A stretch of 64,000 bases of DNA from contig CAWCJS010000034.1 of the NCBI GenBank assembly GCA_963795795.1, positions 1 through 64,000 on the forward strand. The letters are read 5' to 3'. This document shows positions 59,381-64,000 of the stretch, in pieces. The stretch is from Palsa-504 sp963795795. Its GTDB lineage: Bacteria; Actinomycetota; Actinomycetes; Streptosporangiales; Streptosporangiaceae. The notes under the pieces are model-generated. The model made no database searches. It was not told the origin of the DNA and saw only the letters and a program-made list of their open reading frames with translations. The translations under genes and the position numbers were made by a program. The stretch's first letter is position 1. Each line of letters starts with the position of its first letter.

Positions 59381-60967
59381 TCAGCCGGGCTCACGCCCCG
59401 AGCGGAGCAGGCAGTACGTGACGGCCTCCTCCAGCGCGTGCCAGGAGGCGGCGATGATGTTCTCGTCCACGCCGACCGTGCTCCACGTGTCGCCGGTGCC
59501 GTCGTCGGACTCGATCAGCACCCGGGTGACCGCGCCGGTACCGTGCGTGCCGGCCAGGATCCGCACCTTGTAGTCGGTCAGCTCGAGCGCGGCCAGCTCC
59601 GGGTAGAGCTGCTCGAGCGCGGCGCGCAGCGCCTTGTCCAGCGCGTTCACCGGGCCGTTGCCCTCGCCGACCGCCACCAGGCGCTCGCCCTTGGCGGTCA
59701 GCCGGACGGTCGCCTCGCTGGTCATCGCGCCGTCGGCGTGGCGCTCCACGATGACCCGCCAGGACTCGACGGCGAAGTAGGCGGGCCGGCTGCCGAGCTC
59801 GTCGCGCAGGAGTAGCTCGAAGCTGGCGTCGGCGGCCTCGAAGGTGTACCCGCGGGCCTCCATGTCCTTGACCCGGTCCGTGACCCGCCCGATCGTCTCC
59901 TTGTCGCCGGACAGGTCGTAGCCGAGTTCGCGCCCCTTCAGCTCGACCGACGCGCGCCCCGCCATGTCCGAGACGAGCATCCGCATGTCGTTGCCGACCA
60001 GCGCCGGGTCGATGTGCTGGTAGAGCATCGGGTCGACCTTGACCGCCGAGGCGTGCAGGCCGGCCTTGTGCGCGAAGGCGGACAGGCCCACGTAGGGCTG
60101 GTGGGTGTCCGGCGCGACGTTGGTCACCTCGCTGATCGCGTGCGCGATCCGGCTCATCTCCCGGATGCCCTGGTTGGGCAGGACCGCGCGGCCCTTTTTG
60201 AGCTGAAGGCCAGCCACCACGCTGAACAGGTTGGCGTTGCCCGCCCGCTCGCCGTACCCGTTGGCCGTCCCCTGGACGTGCGTGACGCCCGCGTCCACCG
60301 CGACCAGGGTGTTGGCCACGGCGCAGGCGGTGTCGTCGTGGCAGTGGATGCCCAGGCGTGCGCTGGTTGCCTGGCCTACAGCGGCCACGACGTCGGCGAG
60401 CTCGCTCGGCAGCATCCCGCCGTTGGTGTCGCACAGGGCCACCACGTCCGCGCCGGCGGTCATGGCGGTGCGGACGACCTCAAGCGCGTAGGCCGGGTTG
60501 GCGCGGTAGCCGTCAAAGAAGTGTTCGGCGTCTAGGAAGACCCGCTGGCCGTTGTGGCGGAGGTGGGTGATCGTGTCGGCGATCATTTTCAGGTTCTCAT
60601 CGAGCGTGGTCTTGAGGGCGAGTTCGACGTGCCGGTCGTGACTCTTGGCGACGAGGGTCACGACCGGCGCGCCGCTTTCGCGCAGCGCGGCGACCTGAGG
60701 GTCGTCGGCCGCCTGGACGCCGGGCCGGCGGGTCGCGCCGAACGCGGCGAGCTGCGCGCGCTTGAGGTTCAGCTCGGTGGCGGCGCGGCGGAAGAACTCG
60801 GTGTCCTTCGGGATCGCGCCGGGCCACCCGCCCTCGATGAACCCGACGCCCAGCTCGTCGAGCTGCCGGGCGATGGCCAGCTTGTCGGCCACCGTCAGGT
60901 TGAGCCCTTCCTGCTGCGCGCCGTCGCGCAGCGTCGTGTCGTAGACGTGGAAGGTGTCGTCGAGCAT
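59381..60967 (-). CDS. cimA: (R)-citramalate synthase
   Basis: 528 residues from ATG 60967. Condenses pyruvate with acetyl-CoA to citramalate, a threonine-independent start to isoleucine. Family motifs: YDTTLRDGAQQEGLNLTVAD (catalytic Arg/Asp and metal), GIHCHDDTACAVANTLVAVD (HxH metal pair), ATNGYGERAGNANLFSVVAG-type loop GTANGYGERAGNANLFSV, and the C-terminal regulatory domain VRILAGTHGTGAVTRVLIES, which binds isoleucine for feedback. The length matches CimA rather than LeuA. Preceded by a leader peptide and terminator (61000-61123). ilvE and leuB lie upstream on the same strand. Confidence 0.92.
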   Translation of the reverse strand: MLDDTFHVYDTTLRDGAQQEGLNLTVADKLAIARQLDELGVGFIEGGWPGAIPKDTEFFRRAATELNLKRAQLAAFGATRRPGVQAADDPQVAALRESGAPVVTLVAKSHDRHVELALKTTLDENLKMIADTITHLRHNGQRVFLDAEHFFDGYRANPAYALEVVRTAMTAGADVVALCDTNGGMLPSELADVVAAVGQATSARLGIHCHDDTACAVANTLVAVDAGVTHVQGTANGYGERAGNANLFSVVAGLQLKKGRAVLPNQGIREMSRIAHAISEVTNVAPDTHQPYVGLSAFAHKAGLHASAVKVDPMLYQHIDPALVGNDMRMLVSDMAGRASVELKGRELGYDLSGDKETIGRVTDRVKDMEARGYTFEAADASFELLLRDELGSRPAYFAVESWRVIVERHADGAMTSEATVRLTAKGERLVAVGEGNGPVNALDKALRAALEQLYPELAALELTDYKVRILAGTHGTGAVTRVLIESDDGTGDTWSTVGVDENIIAASWHALEEAVTYCLLRSGREPG

Positions 60968-60999
60968 CGTGTTCTCCGAGGGTTTTGTGGTCGAGAAAG

Positions 61000-61031
61000 C
61001 AAAAGACCTCTCGCGTATACGCGAGAGGTCT
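61000..61031 (-). terminator. Attenuator terminator of the cimA leader
   Basis: On the minus strand a perfect 12-bp stem, agacctctcgcg and cgcgagaggtct, with a TATA loop is followed by TTTTGCTTTC, an intrinsic terminator 40 bases before the cimA start. A competing upstream hairpin (cctaggg and ccctagg, about 61062-61082) lies just beyond the leader-peptide stop. Confidence 0.85.
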
Positions 61032-61078
61032 GCGCGCCGGCGGTCCGGGCTTGTGGCCCAGGCCTAGGGTTTCGGGCC

Positions 61079-61123
61079 CTAGGTGCCGACGCGCCTGCCG
61101 ATAATGATCAGACCGGACGTCAC
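61079..61123 (-). CDS. Branched-chain leader peptide controlling cimA
   Basis: GTG 61123 opens a 14-residue frame MTSGLIIIGRRVGT ending in TAG at 61079. It contains Leu and three consecutive Ile codons (ctg atc att atc). Such short Ile/Val/Leu-rich frames ending xGRRVGx or xGKRVGx precede ilvB and related genes in actinobacteria. When Ile-tRNA is scarce the ribosome stalls at the Ile codons and the cimA terminator does not form. The peptide is probably read from a leaderless or nearly leaderless mRNA. Confidence 0.8.
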   Translation of the reverse strand: MTSGLIIIGRRVGT

Positions 61124-61190
61124 GGGCGACAGTCTGCCACACGCCCGGCCAGCGGTGCACGATGATCTCAGCATGCGAGACAGTTTCCGT

Positions 61191-62291
61191 TCAGCACACG
61201 GTGTGGATCCAGCCGAACGGGTCGGCGACGTGGCCGTACTGGATGCCGAGCAGCTCCTCGCGCAGGCGCATGGTGACCGGACCCGGCTCGCCGTCCGCGA
61301 CGGTCCAGTGGGTGGCGGCGCCCTTGACCCGGCCGACCGGGGTGATCACGGCCGCGGTCCCGCAGGCGAACACCTCCGTCAGCTCGCCCGAGGCGCACTG
61401 GGCCTGCCACTGCTGGATCGAGATCCGGTCCTCGACGGCCTTGATGCCCAGTTCGGGGGCCAGCCGCAGCAGCGCGTCGCGGGTGATCCCGGGCAGGAGC
61501 GTGCCGGTCAGCGGGGGCGTCATGATCTGCGGCCCCTCGTCCGGTGTCTCCCCGAAGACGAAGAACAGGTTCATCCCGCCCATTTCCTCGACCCAGCGGT
61601 GTTCGGCCGCGTCGAGCCAGACCACCTGGTCGCAGCCCTGGTCCACGGCCTGCTGCTGGGCCACGAACGCGGCCGCGTAGTTACCGCCCGTCTTGACCCC
61701 GCCGGTGCCGCCCGGCGCCGCCCGGGTGTACTCCTGCGACAGCCACACCGTGACCGGCTTCGGCCCGCCGGTGAAGTAGGAGGCGGCCGGCGAGGCGATG
61801 ACGCAGAACAGGTACTCGCTCGACGGGCGGTTGACCCCGAGGGTCTGCTGGGTGGCGATCATGAACGGCCGCAGGTACAGGCTGTTCCCGTCGCCCGCGG
61901 GCACCCAGTCGCGATCGGTCGTCACCAGCAGGTCCAGGGCCCGGACGAACGTCTCCTCCGGCAGTTCGGGCATCGCCATCCGGCGCGCCGTCATGTTGAA
62001 CCTGGCCGCGTTGGCGTCCGGCCGGAACAAGACGATCGACCCGTCGTGGTGGCGGTAGGCCTTCAGGCCCTCGAAGAACTCCTGGGCGTAGTGGAACACC
62101 GCGGTGGCCGGGTCGAGGGTGAAGGGGCCGTAGGGCTCTAGGCGGGCGTCGTGCCAGCCGCGTTCGGCCGACCAGCGCACCGTGATCATGTGATCGGTGA
62201 AGTACCGGCCGAAGCCGGGCGCCTGCAGGAGCGCCTCGCGCTCGGCGGCGGGGAGCGGGTGGGCGGAAAGCCGGATATCGAAGTCGATCAT
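61191..62291 (-). CDS. ilvE: Branched-chain amino-acid aminotransferase
   Basis: 366 residues from ATG 62291 behind gatgaggaagtgc (an in-frame GTG at 62300 is the longer choice). Fold-type IV PLP enzyme: FGRYFTDHMITVRWSAERGW, FHYAQEFFEGLKAYRHHDGS, and the PLP lysine in VKTGGNYAAAFVAQQQAVDQ. Phosphate-binding and late motifs: EEMGGMNLFFVFGE, GTLLPGITRDALLRLAPELG and FACGTAAVITPVGRVKGAAT. It makes the last step of Val/Leu/Ile. It lies between leuB and the cimA leader; a promoter for cimA would have to be inside its 3' end. Confidence 0.94.
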   Translation of the reverse strand: MIDFDIRLSAHPLPAAEREALLQAPGFGRYFTDHMITVRWSAERGWHDARLEPYGPFTLDPATAVFHYAQEFFEGLKAYRHHDGSIVLFRPDANAARFNMTARRMAMPELPEETFVRALDLLVTTDRDWVPAGDGNSLYLRPFMIATQQTLGVNRPSSEYLFCVIASPAASYFTGGPKPVTVWLSQEYTRAAPGGTGGVKTGGNYAAAFVAQQQAVDQGCDQVVWLDAAEHRWVEEMGGMNLFFVFGETPDEGPQIMTPPLTGTLLPGITRDALLRLAPELGIKAVEDRISIQQWQAQCASGELTEVFACGTAAVITPVGRVKGAATHWTVADGEPGPVTMRLREELLGIQYGHVADPFGWIHTVC

Positions 62292-62379
62292 CGTGTGCAC
62301 TTCCTCATCGCCTGGGGGCTTGACATCAACGCTAGCTGGTGAGACCGGGTGTGACCGGCGTATGCCGGAGGGTCAGCCG

Positions 62380-63432
62380 TCAGCCGGATACTCGCTCGGC
62401 GATGTCGTCGCCTACCTCGACGGTGGTGCGGGCCGCCCAGGCGCCCTGCCGTTCCAGCAGGTCCTCGGCGACGGCCTCCTCGATGGTGGCCGCCTCGGCC
62501 GCCAAGCCCAGGTGCTCGCAGAGCATCGCGGCGGACAAGATGGCCGCCGTCGGGTCGGCCTTGTGCTGGCCGGCGATGTCGGGCGCGCTCCCGTGCACCG
62601 GCTCGAACATGCTGGGCGTGGTCCCCTCGGGGTTGATGTTCCCGCTGGCTGCCAGGCCGATCCCGCCGGCCACCGCGGCCCCGAGGTCGGTCAGGATGTC
62701 GCCGAACAGGTTGTCCGTGACGATCACGTCGAACCGCTCGGGGGCGGCGACGAAGAACATCGCCGCGGCGTCGACGTGGCAGTAGTCCACGGCGACCTCG
62801 GGGAACTCCTTGGCCAGCGCGTCCACCGTCCGCTGCCAGAGGTCGCCCGCGTAGGTCAGCACGTTCGTCTTATGCACGAGCGTGAGCTTCCTTCTCGGTC
62901 GGGCCATGGCCTTATTGAAGGCGTAGCGGGCCACCCGGTTTACCCCGTAGGCGGTGTTGACGCTCTCCTGGGTGGCGATCTCGGCGGGCGTCCCCTTGCG
63001 CAGCACGCCGCCCGCGCCGCTGTACGGGCCCTCGGTGCCCTCGCGGACGACCAGCATGTCGACCGACTCCGCCCGGAGGTCGGGCACCGGGGAGTCGATC
63101 CCCGGGTAGAGCCGCACCGGGCGCAGGTTGACGTAGTGGTCAAGCTCGAACCGCAGCCGCAGCAGCAGGCCGCGCTCGAGCACCCCGCTCGGCACGCTCG
63201 GGTCGCCGACCGCGCCCAGCAGGATGGCGTCGTGGCCCTTGATCTCCTCGAGCACGGCGTCGGGGAGCGTCTCCCCGGTCCGGTGCCAGCGGCGCGCCCC
63301 GAGGTCGTAGCTGGTCTCGCTGATCGTGACCTCGGGCGCCGCGGCCCGCAGCACCTTGAGCGCCTCGGCGACCACCTCGGGGCCGATCCCGTCCCCGCCG
63401 ATGACGGCCAGCGCGATGTTTCGTGAGCCCAT
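62380..63432 (-). CDS. leuB: 3-isopropylmalate dehydrogenase
   Basis: 350 residues from ATG 63432. Leucine pathway NAD+-dependent oxidative decarboxylase: AVIGGDGIGPEVVAEALKVL, the substrate arginines in LRFELDHYVNLRPVRLYPGI, REGTEGPYSGAGGVL, HKTNVLTYAGDLWQRTVDAL (Lys/Asp catalytic pair), VDAAAMFFVAAPERFDVIVT, DNLFGDILTDLGAAVAGGIG and EPVHGSAPDIAG. The cofactor site matches NAD preference. The small gene at 63442 precedes it by nine bases, so the two are probably one operon with ilvE. Confidence 0.94.
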   Translation of the reverse strand: MGSRNIALAVIGGDGIGPEVVAEALKVLRAAAPEVTISETSYDLGARRWHRTGETLPDAVLEEIKGHDAILLGAVGDPSVPSGVLERGLLLRLRFELDHYVNLRPVRLYPGIDSPVPDLRAESVDMLVVREGTEGPYSGAGGVLRKGTPAEIATQESVNTAYGVNRVARYAFNKAMARPRRKLTLVHKTNVLTYAGDLWQRTVDALAKEFPEVAVDYCHVDAAAMFFVAAPERFDVIVTDNLFGDILTDLGAAVAGGIGLAASGNINPEGTTPSMFEPVHGSAPDIAGQHKADPTAAILSAAMLCEHLGLAAEAATIEEAVAEDLLERQGAWAARTTVEVGDDIAERVSG

Positions 63433-63441
63433 GCCTGAACC

Positions 63442-63681
63442 TTACTGGCGGGCCAGGAGCGCCGGAGGCTCCGCCGCGGCGTCGCCCCCGTTGTCCCGCC
63501 GGTCCAGGGCGACCTGCACGGCCACGGTGGCCGGGGTGACCGGGGTGACCTTAGCGGTCTTGGGGGCCTTGGCGGCCTTCGGGGTCGGCGAGGCGGAGGA
63601 GGCGTTGGCGGCCGAGACGGCCTTGGGGGCCTTAGCGGTCTTGGCGGCCGGGGCACCATTCCAGGGATACATGTCGTACAC
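63442..63681 (-). CDS. Small basic Ala/Lys/Pro-rich protein before leuB
   Basis: 79 residues from GTG 63681 behind atcaggagcgttctc. Starts with MYDMYPWNG, an N-terminal aromatic motif seen in short actinobacterial proteins encoded near biosynthetic operons, then degenerate lysine/alanine/proline repeats (AAKTAKAPKAV, PKAAKAPKTAK) and an acidic tail (LDRRDNGGDAAAEPP). No fold or function can be assigned. It is nine bases upstream of leuB and so may be co-translated. Confidence 0.5.
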   Translation of the reverse strand: MYDMYPWNGAPAAKTAKAPKAVSAANASSASPTPKAAKAPKTAKVTPVTPATVAVQVALDRRDNGGDAAAEPPALLARQ

Positions 63682-63733
63682 GAGAACGCTCCTGATGGAG
63701 AACCAGGCGGGGCTTACGGCCAGCGCTGAACCC

Positions 63734-63788
63734 CCGCAGCGGGGTGCCGGCCTGCCCTGGGATCAGGTTCTACAGGTTCCCGCTGCGG
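63734..63788 (-). ncRNA. Candidate structured 5' leader of the leuB operon
   Basis: A perfect 10-bp inverted repeat, ccgcagcggg (63734-63743) and cccgctgcgg (63779-63788), encloses GAACCTGATCCCAGGGCAGG on the minus strand. It lies between the palindrome at 63869 and the small gene at 63681, in the likely mRNA leader. It has an aacctgatcc block reminiscent of TPP riboswitches but lacks their CUGAGA and UAAU(A/G)CC elements. The structure is plausible; identity is open. Confidence 0.4.
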
Positions 63789-63868
63789 CAGGCGAGGAAT
63801 ACGCAGTGCCGCATAGTGCCTGCTACGTTACCCGGCCGGTGACCGCCATGGACGCCCCTCAAGACGCT

Positions 63869-63887
63869 TGTCTCAGTATTCGAGACA
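63869..63887. promoter_or_regulatory. Palindromic operator upstream of the leuB operon
   Basis: A perfect palindrome tgtctc-agtattc-gagaca, near-AT-rich flank tatttttag, in the gap between the probable ilvC end and the leader of leuB. Its position suits an operator/promoter for the minus-strand leuB-ilvE operon. IclR-type regulators (NdgR/LtbR-like) control leucine genes in actinobacteria, but the match to their site is not established here. Confidence 0.5.
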
Positions 63888-63954
63888 CTATTTTTAGGTC
63901 CTAGTTCATCCATGGCGGTACCCGGGCGGCATCGTTATTCGTCGTTACTCATCG

Positions 63955-64000
63955 TTACTCGTCCTCGGCCAGCCAGGACATCAGCGGGCGCAGCCGGGCG
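63955..64000 (-). CDS. ilvC: C-terminal end of a probable ketol-acid reductoisomerase
   Basis: The last 14 codons before TAA at 63955-63957 on the minus strand read ARLRPLMSWLAEDE, which resembles the C-terminal tail of actinobacterial IlvC (LRxMMxWL pattern). The gene continues beyond the window edge. It fits the isoleucine/valine pathway context of leuB, ilvE and cimA. Only 14 residues are available, so the call is tentative. Confidence 0.4.
   Translation of the reverse strand, partial: ARLRPLMSWLAEDE

Noticed and set aside
63734..63788. A TPP riboswitch.
   Set aside because: Only an aacctgatcc stretch matches; CUGAGA and UAAU(A/G)CC cores are absent.

Overview
The window is high-GC, gene-dense chromosomal DNA from an actinomycete. 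The evidence is AdnA/AdnB-type helicase-nucleases, ECF sigma/anti-sigma pairs, a mycosin-like S8 protease, DUF5134 and DUF2630 proteins, frequent GTG starts with 4-base ATGA/GTGA overlaps, leaderless promoters and a branched-chain amino-acid leader peptide of the actinobacterial kind. The genus cannot be fixed from the sequence alone; a Streptosporangiales- or Catenulispora-like lineage would fit. No rRNA, tRNA, CRISPR array or prophage was seen. The only mobile element is a group II intron.

Layout. 1-2.4 kb: frameshifted galT-galK remnants and a VapBC-like toxin-antitoxin pair. 2.4-6 kb: a Tyr-rich secreted protein and a two-gene membrane operon behind paired CsoR-like operators, then DUF899. 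6.1-9.3 kb: a three-gene WxL-like cell-surface operon. 9.3-14 kb: a beta-propeller protein, adenylate kinase, CsoR, fchA-folD, and an XRE regulator. 14.1-18 kb: two phasin-like genes with matching promoters and terminators, one carrying a group II intron in its 3' untranslated region, with a DinB-like gene between them. 18.1-25.2 kb: cytochrome bd oxidase, L,D-transpeptidase, a transporter with a GntR regulator, a methyltransferase, an AhpD-like protein and DUF1275. 25.3-33.9 kb: a sugar (CUT2) ABC transporter with two permeases, next to a response regulator and an unusual protein that joins an ABC ATPase to GAF domains and a histidine kinase. 34-39 kb: DUF222/HNH protein, thiamine-binding protein, AzlCD and an XRE-cupin regulator. 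39-49 kb: adnB and adnA, each with a PafBC-type DNA-damage promoter, separated by a sigma/anti-sigma pair and an S41-type protease. 49-54.5 kb: DUF72 and a translationally coupled ECF sigma/ABC exporter operon that contains a ten-residue-repeat peptide. 54.5-59.4 kb: ATL protein, mycosin-like protease pair, FAH protein, DUF2630, AlkZ-like protein. 59.4-64 kb: cimA with an Ile-rich attenuator leader, ilvE, leuB, and the 3' end of a probable ilvC, all for branched-chain amino acids.

The most original locus is the transporter-sensor block at 25.3-33.9 kb. It is read in one direction and looks like a sugar-responsive system in which a transporter-type ATPase has been built into the sensor kinase. 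Many otherwise intact genes carry single-base frameshifts, often at G/C runs. This looks more like residual indel errors in the assembly than mass pseudogenisation, except at galTK and the intron reverse transcriptase, which have several breaks each. In-frame minisatellites of 15, 30 or 48 bp recur in at least six genes.
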